Assembly (NCBI GenBank): GCA_916610825.1 | Contig: OU744454.1 | Location: 1,389,001 to 1,453,000 of the forward strand | From: Haliclystus octoradiatus | Lineage: Eukaryota > Cnidaria > Staurozoa > Stauromedusae > Haliclystidae | Direction of reading: 5' to 3' | DNA length: 64,000 nt | Shown: positions 50,401 to 61,700 of the stretch, piece after piece | Layout of the letters: every line of letters starts with the position of its first letter | Position numbering within the stretch: the stretch's first letter is position 1 | The notes under the pieces: generated by a model | Told to the model about the DNA's origin: nothing | The model's database searches: none | Seen by the model: only the letters and a program-made list of their open reading frames with translations | Program-made: the position numbers and the translations under genes

Positions 50401-53400
50401 CTGTTATAACGGTCACCTCTGTCACAATAACGGTCTATAGTGGTCACTCTTGCAATGTCTAAAATAATATTTTCTATTGAATCAAACCTGTAGATGAAGG
50501 CGTCTGTTTATATTGGTCAATTTATCTGCCTCTCTTAGCTGGCTGTTATATACAGGTTTCACTGTACCTGTCTTGTATAGGCTACAGTATTTGAAGTATT
50601 TGAATTGTGAGGCTTTTTGAGAGATATTTGGTAACAAACAAGCTTCCCAAATGGCCTTTGGAAATTCTACTATTTAACAATCACATTTCCAGAAATAATT
50701 GGCAAACAATTGATGCTTGCTCTTAATGTTAAATGTATGCCGCTATATAATTATGGAAGATTTTTAAATTCAATTCAAGTTCAAAACATGATTATTTGAA
50801 GAGGCATTACCTTCCTAATATTGTAAAAATCGCGATGTGGAACGTCTTGTTGTTCAGCTAATTCCTTTAGTTCATTTAAAAGGACATGCATCTTGTATTT
50901 CGATTCAAGAACTTGTAGTCGACGGTAAGAAAAGGATTTCCTAAAATCAGAAAAACCAAACATTAATCTGCCAACTGAGCTAATCACCACCTTTGAAAAT
51001 CGATGAAGAAAGGGTACTTCACTTACACAGGCCCATGAACAGCCAAAGCCAAGAGAATGTTTTGATCATCCATAAATTCATTGATGCAAGGAAAGGGATG
51101 ACTGACTGGTTTCTTCTTAGCATTTGGTTCACCATCAATGTTACGCTTACATCCCAACACTTGACCAACACCATCAATCATTTCAAAGATATAACCATTA
51201 TCAGGAGGGAGTTCCTTACAAAGAAACGGTTCCCATCGTGATCCATCTGACTGGATACTATCAAATGATTTACTGCAGCATTGAGCTGTTAAAAATACAA
51301 AACAAAATCACATGTGATAATCACTGTATGACCCAGTAGTGACCTAAACTGGATTCTACTACAGTGAAACCTGTATATAATGGCCAGCTAAGAGAGGTAG
51401 ATAAATTGACCACTATAGACAGGTGACCTTTATATACAGGTTTGATTCAATAGAAAATACTATTTTAGACATTGAAAGAGTGACCACTATAGACAGGTGG
51501 CCACTGTATAGAGGTGAACGTTATAACAGGTTTGACTGTATCTCTGGCGTTCTCTAGACTTCGGAATGGGAAACAAACAATGCCACTGGGTTATTCTGTA
51601 TTTATTTCTATATGAAAGTGGTTTATTTAGCACAATTTATAGTTTTTTGTCCTAGTTGATATCTCTTGGACTCCACTGAAATTGGATTGTTTTAAAGGGG
51701 CAAAATTGACCGGCGACCGCTGCGAGCACAAGTTGAATTTATGCTTAGCGTAATTCAACCGTCTCGCTTTGAAACAATTGTTATACGCAGGACTAACTTG
51801 TAATAAAATTCATGTCAACAATGTACATTGTGTTATAACAATAAGCGTGCACGTGATCCCAAGTGCGTAGCGCATGCCGGTCATTTTTGCTCCTTTAAGG
51901 AAGATATCTGCATAGGCCTATGTTGTAAGCCAAAATTCAGAAGAAAGAAAAAGAAATTTAGGAAATTCTTTGATTCCAGAAGGTATAACCATAGTAAAAC
52001 CATTTATCGTTGGTAATGAATAACATATCCAAACCTGAGATTTTTATCAAGAAATTCCATCTAAATTACCTTTAATGTGACTCCATGTGTCAACACCCTG
52101 CTTCTCGTGTATATCTTTCAGCTTGTAATCATTGTTTACAACTTCTAACTCTCTAGCAGTTGTTGGGCAAAAACTTTGCAAACTTAACTTCATGTATTTA
52201 GCACGGATGTATAATGCTTCGCATAATAGTTGACCGGCTTGATGCAGCTCATCTGTAGGTACCTGAAATTGAATTAAACAAATAATCAGATGGGACTCAA
52301 GCCCATTTATTAGGCCTATTTATTTAATTCATGCTGAAAATGTATATGATCAAGTAAAGAATGAAGTTGAAACACAGAAAACAGATTTATAGAAAACTAA
52401 AAGCTACGAGGTCTAAATTGTGAATTCTGCATTCATGTAATCAAGAATGTCAGTGAACCTGCTTGTAAACAACAATTTTTTAATAAAATTTTGCTATGAT
52501 GTCTGATTGTGATTATTTTATACCCACATCTCTTACTTTTTTGTATAATTTTTCATCAATAGAAACGTTCTCAAATTGTGAGCACCTGATTTATTTAGTG
52601 TTTTTGATTGTGGTCTGCAACAGTGTTTGCAAGGAGCTAAAATATTTTGACCAATGAGTTTAAAGCCCCGGCCAAATGACTTTTTATTTCGCCAACATTG
52701 TTGAATTCAACAAAATCCGATGAATGTTGAGAAAATAAAAAGTCATTTGGTCACCCTCACTTTTTCGGATTTTGTTGGCTGATGTTGAATTTCGATTTTG
52801 AATACATTCAAAAATTTCCTCAACATTCATCGGATTTTGTTGAGTTCTATTGTTCTCTACCGATGTTGGCGAAGTGGCCAAATGACTTTTTATTTCCTCA
52901 ACATTGTTGAGTTTTGTTGAAAATATGAACCTTGCTCTGATTGGTCAACAATGATGTAGCCTGTCTCAGGATTGGTGGGCTCGATTGACTAGCTTCCAAG
53001 CCTCAAAATACCATCCGCTGTTGACGAAAATGAACTCAACAAAATCCGATGAATGTTGGCGAAAATAAGAAGTCATTTGGCCACCCTCAAGATGTTGACG
53101 AAAATGAACTCAACAAAATCCGATGAACGTTGGCGAAATAAAAAAATTCATTTGGCCAGGGCTTAACAATAAGAGTTTTAACGATTTGATGGATAAGGAA
53201 AACTGGAAATATATCTTATTTTATCTTATAAACCAACAACCCAACATGTAACTTCTTCACTTTGCAAACAAAACTGACACTTCGTTGGTACACTTAGTTG
53301 GTTGTAAAATTCAAGATCACAGCACCAATAGGTAGTGCTCATTTTAAAATTGCATTGACTGTAATTTGAGATTTATCCAGAATTTCCACAAAAAATCTAT

Positions 53401-55047
53401 AAAATGAAATTGTTTGGTAAAAGAAAGCACAATCATTTTCTCTACTCCCATGCAGCTGAAATCCAGATTAGAGTTCATTACCAAATAAGGAAAATACACA
53501 GCGTGACATCCGATCTCTATCTCTGTTGTTGATACATATTTTGAAAACTGTTGATGATTCTGAAAAGTTGCAGCTGTGCTAAGAATGTGATATTCCTTTC
53601 GCAAGGTTAGTTTTTGGTCTAAGCTTATTTAGCTACCTGAGTAATATTGGCCTATAACATTTTGGCTCAATATATACTGTATACATGTGCAAATAGTGTG
53701 ACGCAATCGCCATGACAATGATATCATGTATTAGCCTACCATCACAATCTGGAGGAGCCTCTGACTGCATTTTTGTTGTTGTTGTTGAGTTGCTGTGCAT
53801 AGAGAATGTATTTCCTGCATATTTTTTTTTAACTGAACTACGCAGACGATGAATTGATTTTTAAGAATGTTTATAGTACTACAATACAGTCAAGGAAGAG
53901 CGAAGAGAAATTCTCAGAATTGAAGAAATAGATATCCCTCATTCAAGCAGGGAGAGAAAGTGCACTATTTTCATTTATCATTTTTGACTCTGTAGGCTAA
54001 AGAAAATAATTTCTGGTAATTTCAAAAGCAGCCATAATGAAACGAACGGATTATTTTTGGGGGGGGGTGGGGCACCCATAATTGACACAGTTTCTCTAAT
54101 TTATCGAGTTTGTAAAATCTTCAGCAGATACTAGCATGCATCATAGACAAAGATAAAAGAAACAAATTCACCAGCCATAAGTTACCCAGGCATGAAATAA
54201 AGCTGGTTTAGGACCATGAGTCCGTGACTATTTCATTGTCTGTAAACAAAAATTTCCAAAATTCAGGATTTGTAGGCCTAGATCAAATTACAAAGCAAGC
54301 AGGTATTTGATATACAAAAGAACAGCAGACAAATCTAATACATTACAAACAATAACGTTTTCAAGGTCGAATAAAGATTTCATCTGAGCGTGGGGGCTTA
54401 ACATTGCGATAATAAAAACGATAATAATTCATACATCGGAATAAACTTACCCCGCTCACGTCATCTCCAGTGGTAGTTACTCTTTGAAAAACAGGACCTT
54501 TCTTCCGAGGGAAAGAGCATTCAACATTCTTATCCATATCAGGTCTGTCATTGTTAACATGATCTGAAGCTCTTTTTCTGTTCATTTCACGTTCTAATTC
54601 AATTTCATCTTTGCGAAGTAGCTGAACTTCAATCGGTCTCTGTGGAAACTGGAATGCGCTCATCTTGCCATCACTGTCAACTTTTGCCTTCATGTTTTCT
54701 TCCTCATTCATTGCAAGTAAAGCATCATTAAAGGAGGAATACATCCCCCGTGAAGGGTCCATGGTTATCGGTGAAGAAAGACCTTGGCTATCAAGTCCAC
54801 ACGATTGAAATAAACGTTGCCTTCGGCTAAATTCGGTAGGAGAACGAAGAATTCCACTATAATGCCCTTGCTCTTCCACGTTGCTCGCAGTTGTCGCAGT
54901 TGTAGACAAAACAAGCTTTTGCAAATTAACCGCTGAATTGGCATTGTTTACATTGTTCAACGAACATTCTTGATTTGGCTCATTTCCGTTGTCTGACAAG
55001 TGTAAAGGGGATAGCTTCAGTCCATCATCCTTCTTGTTGTCAGCCAT
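41487..55047 (-). CDS. AMPD2: AMP deaminase (AMPD2-like), 12 exons, 849 aa
   Basis: Exons in transcription order: 55047-54451, 52262-52070, 51285-51027, 50940-50811, 49877-49746, 49376-49314, 49007-48953, 46160-46084, 45012-44849, 44177-44051, 43446-43283, 42075-41487. All phases agree (2550 nt). The enzyme converts AMP to IMP and ammonia in the purine nucleotide cycle, in the cytosol. Residues 1 to about 185 are a poorly conserved regulatory tail; then [14 protein letters not shown] and [15 protein letters not shown] match AMPD2 better than AMPD1/3. Catalytic blocks are present: His-Ile-His in VDTHIHASS (397, 399), RPHCGEAG (His666, Glu669), ISHG (His688) and SLSTDDP (743-744), the zinc and base-binding set of the deaminase fold. 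The ATG at 55047 is the first Met in an open frame that extends slightly upstream. It lies about 0.5 kb downstream of the RhoGEF on the same strand. Confidence 0.96.
42718..42907. repeat. Inverted repeat, 45-bp arms, in an AMPD2 intron
   Basis: The arm at 42718-42762 (AAGCAATTGGCGCACTGTTT...) and the reverse complement of 42862-42907 (AAGCAATTGGCGCACAGTTT...) differ at a few positions. Both arms, read in their own directions, encode the peptide pattern KQLAHxFLRxIxIW. Confidence 0.75.
42803..43258 (-). CDS. Unrecognised intronless ORF, 151 codons, in AMPD2 intron 11
   Basis: The frame is open from about 25 bases after the AMPD2 donor at 43283. The second Met, [14 protein letters not shown], is the likelier start. 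The composition looks protein-like ([32 protein letters not shown]), with no low-complexity or membrane segments. I do not recognise a family. Its 3' part, [20 protein letters not shown], has an inverted partial duplicate on the opposite strand near 42690-42775. It could be a retrocopy remnant, a transposon-derived fragment, an unknown small gene, or a chance frame. No splice sites or poly(A) signal tie it to a transcript. Confidence 0.25.
   Translation of the reverse strand: MFIFSMYDGRPASICCHSATTGSVPLLFDNVASIGSLNIKGSDKILSTSLFLLPCQKNSDEQLAELFSKQGSRTQLILHLELGITKENFQFDQEFSKTFYEQESHVNACKSCASFNTKQLAHSFLRAIGIWRNQITSGENSKAKITRRGRM
44750..44835 (-). repeat. Partial TA-flanked MITE
   Basis: TCACCTCTATACAGTGGCCAC and TGTATATAAAGGTCACCTGCA match the family; both ends are lost. 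It ends about 15 bases before the AMPD2 exon that begins at 44849. Confidence 0.55.
45375..45713 (+). mobile_element. TA-flanked MITE interrupted by a second copy of itself
   Basis: The outer element runs CAGTGAAACCTGTATATAAC to GGTTTGACTG with TA at 45373-45374 and 45714-45715. The inner copy 45431-45607 is in the opposite orientation and is flanked by TA at 45429-45430 and 45608-45609. Removing it and one TA restores the family consensus ATTGACCATTATAGACAGG. Confidence 0.9.
45431..45607 (-). mobile_element. Inner 177-bp MITE of the nested pair
   Basis: Complete copy: CAGTCAAACCTGTTATAACG at one end, GGTTTCACTG at the other. The length equals the isolated copy at 51362-51538. TA duplication and CAGTNAAACC ends fit a Tc1/mariner (pogo-like) non-autonomous family. 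Confidence 0.9.
46229..46389 (-). repeat. TA-flanked MITE, one end eroded
   Basis: AGTCACCTCTGTACATCGAC ... TAGTATTTTCTATTGAATCA ... GCTTCACTG followed by TA. It lies in an AMPD2 intron. Confidence 0.65.
46502..48227. mobile_element. 1.7-kb hAT element with perfect 8-bp target duplication
   Basis: It starts CAGGGGCGGATCCAGCTG and ends CCCTTGGATCCGCGCCTG (inverted repeats). CTTGATCT flanks both sides (46494-46501, 48228-48235). GAAAATCTGACTGGTGCT near the left end recurs near the right end, and GGTGCTCACT is tandemly repeated near 47845. Short ORFs (up to 94 codons) show no recognisable hAT transposase, so it is probably non-autonomous. It lies in an AMPD2 intron. Confidence 0.93.
48409..48907. 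mobile_element. 499-bp inverted-repeat element, TA-flanked
   Basis: The left end GGGAGGTTTAGATTCGGAAC and the right end GTTCCGAATCTAAACCTCCC are perfect inverted repeats, extended with a few changes by AAAGTCAAAGACGAAGT. TA lies on both sides (48407-48408, 48908-48909), fitting Tc1/mariner. The 76-codon frame inside is not a transposase. It ends 45 bases before the AMPD2 exon beginning at 48953. Confidence 0.88.
49085..49275 (-). repeat. tRNA-like SINE head in an AMPD2 intron
   Basis: On the minus strand, TTGGTGTAGTTGTTAGGATG is a good A box and TTTGACTCAATCCCTGG is B-box-like about 40 bases later. It is not a functional tRNA: no acceptor stem is evident. Confidence 0.55.
49968..50226. repeat. 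Two abutting TA-flanked MITE remnants
   Basis: The first, from CAGTAACACCTGTCAGGACA, reaches about 50114. The second, from TAGTGAAACCTGTATACAAC, is truncated near 50226, where a CAGGGTCC-type element begins. Confidence 0.6.
50226..50288. repeat. Truncated CAGGGTCC-family element
   Basis: TAGCCTTCCGGGATCTAGGA followed by TTTGTCAGACCCTG matches the right third of the family. Confidence 0.55.
50392..50564 (-). repeat. TA-flanked MITE copy (complete)
   Basis: CAGTCAAAGCTGTTATAACG to CAGGTTTCACTG, TA on each side, 173 bp. Confidence 0.8.
51362..51538 (+). repeat. TA-flanked MITE copy, best-preserved single copy (177 bp)
   Basis: CAGTGAAACCTGTATATAAT to CAGGTTTGACTG with TA at 51360-51361 and 51539-51540. 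The motif GACCACTATAGACAGGTG occurs twice inside, so the element is built of two related halves. Confidence 0.85.
51696..51894 (-). repeat. TTAA-flanked inverted-repeat element, copy 2
   Basis: 199 bp, TTAA at 51692-51695 and 51895-51898. AGGGGCAAAATTGACCGGCG at the left, TCATTTTTGCTCCT at the right. Same length as the APP intron copy. Confidence 0.82.
52665..53162. mobile_element. About 500-bp foldback element, copy 2
   Basis: GCCCCGGCCAAATGACTTTT at the left and TTCATTTGGCCAGGGC at the right. It is collinear with 24990-25496 over its whole length, including CTGATTGGTCAACAATGA and the direct/inverted CCAACATTCATCGG blocks. TTAA lies near both ends. It lies in AMPD2 intron 1. Confidence 0.78.
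53170..54450. other. Rest of AMPD2 intron 1
   Basis: No exon or repeat family is recognised. It contains a poly-G run near 54058-54067 and an 86-codon frame (53344-53604, minus) without motifs. Confidence 0.4.
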
Positions 55048-55573
55048 GTTTGATTTGTCAAAATATGAGAATGATTTATGTATCCAAGAGAGAGGAGACA
55101 ATTCTTTTCATTGGCTGCCTATCATCAACCTGTCAAAACCTGTTAAACAAGTATTAATATTCTTACTTTGTAAAATTTGATTGACAATCAATTTTAATCT
55201 TGCGGGGGAGTTCAAGTCCCTCAATCTCAAGGCCACCTGTTGATAACGGCCTGCTACGGTAGACCGGCTTTAAAAGCTATACAACATAGCAACATATAGT
55301 ATATACCATAGAAAATCCCAAAATAACGAAAAGTCGAACAGAATCATTCGAATTAATACTTCCCGCTGATTGATATCGCGATTGATAATATGAAAACACC
55401 TAAATATGTAATGGCTTGCAATGGTAGAATCTCGACTGATTGATATTTCTGAAATAAGCAATACATTTATCTATATAGATCTTGTTCTATACCGCTCTGT
55501 ATTAAAATAATAACAATATTAATTCGTCTTCTTTGAGTAATCAATAATAAAAATTTAAAAAACTGTGGCCAAC

Positions 55574-55579
55574 TTTATT
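55574..55579 (-). terminator. Candidate poly(A) signal of the RhoGEF gene
   Basis: TTTATT on the plus strand is AATAAA on the minus strand, 154 bases after the RhoGEF stop and about 0.53 kb before the AMPD2 start. Confidence 0.5.
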
Positions 55580-55732
55580 CATCCCAAACATTATGATATA
55601 TAAAAACAACAACAAATCAAATACTAAGCGTTTTAATTAAATTATTTACAAGTTTCAATCCATTTGTTGCATATATATTATATATATTTATCTATTATAT
55701 ATAACTTACTATAATAATAAATTAAAATCCAT

Positions 55733-58700
55733 TTATGCTATACTATTGTTCGATTCTTTTCTTGTTTGTCGACGATTTTTTCTAGAGAACATACCATAAT
55801 CGAATGATAATTTTCTGATAATTTTTTTTTGAGCTTTCGGCGCATCAACAATTATTGGTAGAAGTACCATTGACTTTCGTTGAGGTCGTTTCTTTTCATC
55901 TCCTAAATCAATCAAATGAGCAACAAATTTATAACACATAAGTTTCCAGAATAAAGTAACAAATGAAATGAATGCGCTGCAAATTGGACAGAATTAAAAC
56001 TGTTAAAATGGATGAGTTTCAATTCAATATACATCTTCAAGAAAGTGGTATACTCATCTGCTAGAATTGCTAAGTTCAAACTGATTTTTAACAAGGAACC
56101 AAGCAAAAGCTGTAGCACATTATTTTTTATGTTTCTTAATTTTATTGAATTTTAGTACCAAAAGATTCTTATTAATGTTCACAGCTACAGCCTTGAGTAC
56201 AGTATAACTTGTAACATTACTGTTTTACATACAAACCGTGAAAGAATTGCCGTAATTGACATATTTGTACATTATAGATTGAATCAAAACGTTACTAATT
56301 CGTTTCATAAAAAAATCAGTTTCTAAAGCAATTTTGAAGAAGGCTAAATTTTCTCAAAATTTTCTTAGACTTGTACAATTGTACCATAAAAAGAGTTGGG
56401 AAAGTTTGAATACTTAAATTATAAAACAAAGTTCAATACCGGCGGAATATGATAAACTTTAGTATAGAAAGACGTGTATTTAGCTTGCAGAAAGTTTTCA
56501 AAACTTTTTGATTATATACGGAAAATGATTATAAAAGTGAAATTAAATTAAATGTTTATATTTTATTTAATGGTTTTGCCAAAAGAGAAATACACATATA
56601 AAAAAATCAATTAATGTTATAGTTTCATTGATAATGAAAGTGATGACTGTCACTATAGAAAGAAATATTTATTATCCATTTCCGAAATAAGAAAACAATT
56701 ACCAACTTGGAAAGTTCGAAATAAGTATTTCCCACGCAGGGGAGATATATGTTGAACACAGAGCCAGGCCATATCATATTACAGTATCGGGGTGTCCCCA
56801 TTTTGTAATAAAATACTAATTCCCTAAAGTTGGGGGACATCTTGAAACATCCAGGCATTTGTGAATTTCAATTTCAAGTTTACGTGTTTTTGAAAACTTA
56901 TTAGATTTTTCATCATACAGTAATTATGTATCTTACTTCTTTTTCTTACGTTCTAATAATCACTTTTTTCTTGTAAGAACATGAAATATTGAGGCTGAAA
57001 TGTTCTAGAATTATCAGACTGACATGGTCCTAAAATGTTCTTAATTTTTTTCATTATAAATGAAAATCTAAGAATATCATATGATGGATAATCGTGAAAT
57101 GAGCAAACTCTATGTAAATATTTTGTTTTCTATATACTTATAAATATATTCGTTTATGTCCTTGTATATACATATTGTACGTATTATAAACGTTATACAA
57201 GTTGAGTTTATCTTTTAAATATCTTAAATATATCTAGATTATTTCGTGTATAAGTAAATACGAATATTTTAATTTACTTTTACTATTTATCAGCTTCCCC
57301 GTAAATAAGTTAATGTGATAACTTGAGAGGGGGTTCTGAATAAATGAAGATGATGATTTACGATTTGTTTTTATCTGTAAATTAATATCTTTAGAAAATG
57401 ATTCTTGCAATGTTTCAATTTGTTCATGAATTCCTAGGATTTGAGCCTCAATGTTGTCTCAATCTTCATGTAAAATGTAATCTTATCAAAACCCAAAAGA
57501 GTTTATAGGCGTTGTTTAAATCCAGCCTGAGTAACTATATGCTGAAGGAGCCCAGCGAAAACGTTTATTACATTTTAGTAATTTCACATTTATATACAAT
57601 TAGTAGCTTTTTTGGAAATATTTGAGATGCTCGCAATGTAGATTTAGATATTATTTTACCAAACTGCATCATTAAATTATAGCCTATCATTATCAGTAAT
57701 TAAAAGCTACAAAGTATTTTTGAAGAACAACCCAACCAAAATCCTCGGTTCGAATTAAAATGTTGAAACAACTTGCAGAAATGATAAATATATACGTATA
57801 AACAAATGAACCGTTTTAAATTCCACAACGGAAATATTTAAAAATCAGACGATAACATCTCAACCTATAAAATGTAAATGAGATTTGCATGTAACAGCGA
57901 AATAGTTAAAACAAAATCTAGATAAACGCTTGGTAAGATTTTACTTCCAAACAGGAATAAACAAGTAAGCTTGAAAGAACAAGAACAATAATTATGGATA
58001 AGATTCATATAAGTAATGTCTCTTCCCTTCGTAATCAAACTTCATCGATGTCAAATGATTCAGTGAAAAACTGCTTTCATGTTCATCATACAAATCAATT
58101 ACCAAGAAAGAAAAGTAAAAACTACACACGATTTGGCATTGAAGATATACTGCATGGGAAAAGAAATAATTCACCAAAAGAAACAAACTCGAAAGGTAAT
58201 GATTTATATATTAAAAACGATCATATATGTGCGAATGTTAATCACATAAAAATCTCAATTACCACGATATTGAAATTTCTTCAATATATATTAATTTTCC
58301 ATTATTCAAATAAATAATGCATTTGTATCACTATACTAATTACTTTACATTCTAACAAGGAATCAAATGAAATTCTATTGGTGATTTTCAATGGCGACAA
58401 TTATATGCAAGTGCTACTCGTAGAGGGTGTATAGATCTATAGAGATTAGAGACAGTACATTTTGTACATGACTCATATTTTGTAACAAGAAACCCGCAAC
58501 CAATCAAGGACTGTAATACTGAAAGTTTATCAAATTACATGGGATTTTGATACCAAAAGTTTCATCAAATTTAGAGCTGTAAAATAGGCAACAAATATCT
58601 GAACATATTATTGAACTACATGTTTCAGGAATTTTTTTGAAAACATATTTAAGTTCCAGAGAAGTTGGAAGGCCTCTGTAGTACAAAGTTTCTTATAAAA

Positions 58701-61700
58701 AATACGTGTGTAAATCCAACTACGAAGTAGAATTACCCCAATGTTGATCAGCGAATCAATCACACCCGGCAATCACAATGAGTTTAGCCACGTAGAAATC
58801 ACAGAAATTATTCTTTATATATCATTTCGAAAATTGATATATCCTTTCGCGAGTACGAAATTAAACGGCATTCGTAAGAAACGCTAAACGATTAAAATCA
58901 AGTCAACACTTAAAAATCAACGAACGCCACTTTTATTCATATTTGCATTAATATCGAGAAACGAAATTACAATCTTCTTTACAATCCTCTTAATATTACC
59001 CCCGTTTAAGCTTGCAATTTAAATAACAATTATTTTCACATTTCAGCTGAGCTTGATAGTATCAGAGCACTCATTTCATCGTTGGAGCCAAGCAAAATAA
59101 AACAATTCAACGAAGCAAGATTTGAAGAAGAAGAATATAAAAAAAGAAAGAATTCATGTCGTAAACCAAGAACAGTATTTACTTCATTACAGATCAAAGC
59201 GTTGGAACATTGTTTTGAAGAGGGGAAATATTTATCATCAACTGATAGGTCTACACTAGCTAAGGCACTTGATTTGTTACCTGGCCAAATAAGAACGTGG
59301 TTTCAAAACCGAAGAATGAAAGTTAGAAAAACAAACATTAACAACGTGAGTTATTTTAAAACAAGAAAAAAAGGCAGGCCAAAGAAACACGATTTTCCAG
59401 ATCGACTTGATAACACAGAAACCTTTTTAGAAAACTTACAAACATAAGCGGTATGAGTACAAATGAAATAATCATGACGTCATACCTGCATCTTTCTGTT
59501 TGCGAGCCAATTCAATTGCAGTTCTTCTAACATTTAGTGGAATGATAATACCATCTATAGAACAAAATAACCGAAAGAAAGTTATAATCATTAAATGTAT
59601 CATGATATTAAATTATTTTGTTACAATATATAAACAATTATAAAAGGTTAGGTTAAGAGGTGTGATAGAAACACGCACAATTATATAAACAACGTATTTT
59701 ATATACATTAGTTTTTAAAAAGAGTAACATCGTTCAGATCTATATCGGCTGTTTTAATACTCAAGACTTTCTCAATGATTTCTTAAGTCTCTGTGTATGG
59801 ATTGTTGATGATCAATGTTCTCATCCCCCGTCTCATCCTTGCCTGCGTGCAGACTAAAATGTTATGTAGAGCTTGATGTAGAGTAGCGTATAAGATGTTA
59901 GCCTCTTTTATCATTAAGCCTCTCTCTCATGTATACCAATATTTCGTCACTGAATTACCAATCACTATAATTTAACATTCCTTCGTCACAGTATATTTAG
60001 AAGATATAAAACACGATTCAACACTGTCTTGCCTATGTGTATCCTATGTTTTTGTAACGATTTATCTCGTACAAGCTACAGTTTCTAAAAGAAAATGTAG
60101 ATCTATGATCAGTCCTTCTGATGAGTTTTACAAACAGTGCACTCAGTGGGGATAAAAGAAAGTTAATGGTCTAGACGAAGGCATTCTTACCCCAGCCGGG
60201 ACAGGAGATAAAGTTTTCAAAATTGACAGTCAAAACATAATATGACGTTATAATATTTACCATTTTTCGCTCGATCCGCAATATGTGATCGCTCCCTTTC
60301 GAAAGCACGTGACCATTGGGATTGTTTTAATTGGTTATCAACAGTAAATAGGTACCAGGTCTCTTGTGATGGTGCATGGATCTTCCAACTGCACGAAGGA
60401 CTGGAAGAATATCTTTGACAGTCTATTACAGTAATAAAATATGGTGATAAGTGAACAAGGTCATACATACAGGTGGACTGTAGCTACAGGTTTTCATGAT
60501 ACAGTAATTATCAATGATATGGAATGAAATTATAGAAAGTCTCGAGTGGAAGAACACTACAGGTAGACTGCCTCAGACTGCGAGATCCAAAGAATTCGAG
60601 TCGAAGATTATAATCACAAAATCATCTTCCAGCAACTTTGTCATCATTGTTCAAAGTTCATGATTTTAAAGGAAAATCTTGCTGCCATGATAACTAAAGA
60701 TCGCGGTTTCGTAAACATTTTTCCAAAACGTAAAGTATCCGTCTGACGGAACGCACAGAAAGCTTCTACAAAATATTCTGATAATTCCAGAAGGCATAGA
60801 ACAACAAAGAAATCAATTTTAATTAAACAAAACAGCTAAAGAATTGACTCAAAATTTGGCCGAACATTGAACTTCCCTGGCTGAATAATAACTATTCTAC
60901 CGAAGGTCGAATATCTATTTCGGTGCATTCCTAATTTTGGAATTCAATTTTTTTCTCATTGGGAATTGTTTTTATTGAGTGCAATATAAATAGCATGTAT
61001 AATTGTATAGAATTAATATTAAATTTTTTCAGTTACAGAATTTAATTTCAAACCTGGACTGGATGGCCGATCTGAATGTTCTGCTTCGTCAAGATTAATC
61101 CGATTAAAATAAGTTAGTCCATTTTTATCTAGCGAATCCTATATAGAATATAAAACACAGAAATGTAAGATAGAAATCTTAATAAAAAGATAACTTAAAC
61201 TCATCACAAGATAAACGTGTATTTCTAATAACTAATAATAATGATATTACATTTGTATTTATGTATAATTGTCAAATATGACGCGAGCACACAGGGATGT
61301 ATCTCCACTCATGTTTGTCAGTCATATAAATATATAATTACGTTGTAATGGAGCTCTGTAAGCACGTGTTTATTTGGAGTTAAATGAGCAAAATTGACCG
61401 GTGGGCTCTACGCGCTTAGAGTCACGTGTTCTGTGCCTGAAACCATGCTGAAACTGAAATTTGAAGCCATGCGGAAGCTATGACTGACGTTGATCGTTGA
61501 ATTTACGCTAAACTTAAAGGAGCAAAAATGCCGGCAGGCGCTACGCACTTCGGATCACGTGCATGTTTATTGTTCATAACACAATGTATATTGTTGACAT
61601 GAATTTATAACAGATTAGGCCTGCGTAGAACAATAGTTTCAAAGCGAGACGGTTGAATTACGCTAAGCATAAATTCAACTTGTGCTCGCAGCGGTCGCCG

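Noticed and set aside
55047..55902. RhoGEF and AMPD2 as an operon (same strand, short gap)
   Set aside because: The gap is about 0.5 kb or more after a plausible poly(A) signal, longer than expected for a trans-spliced operon, and nothing else supports co-transcription.
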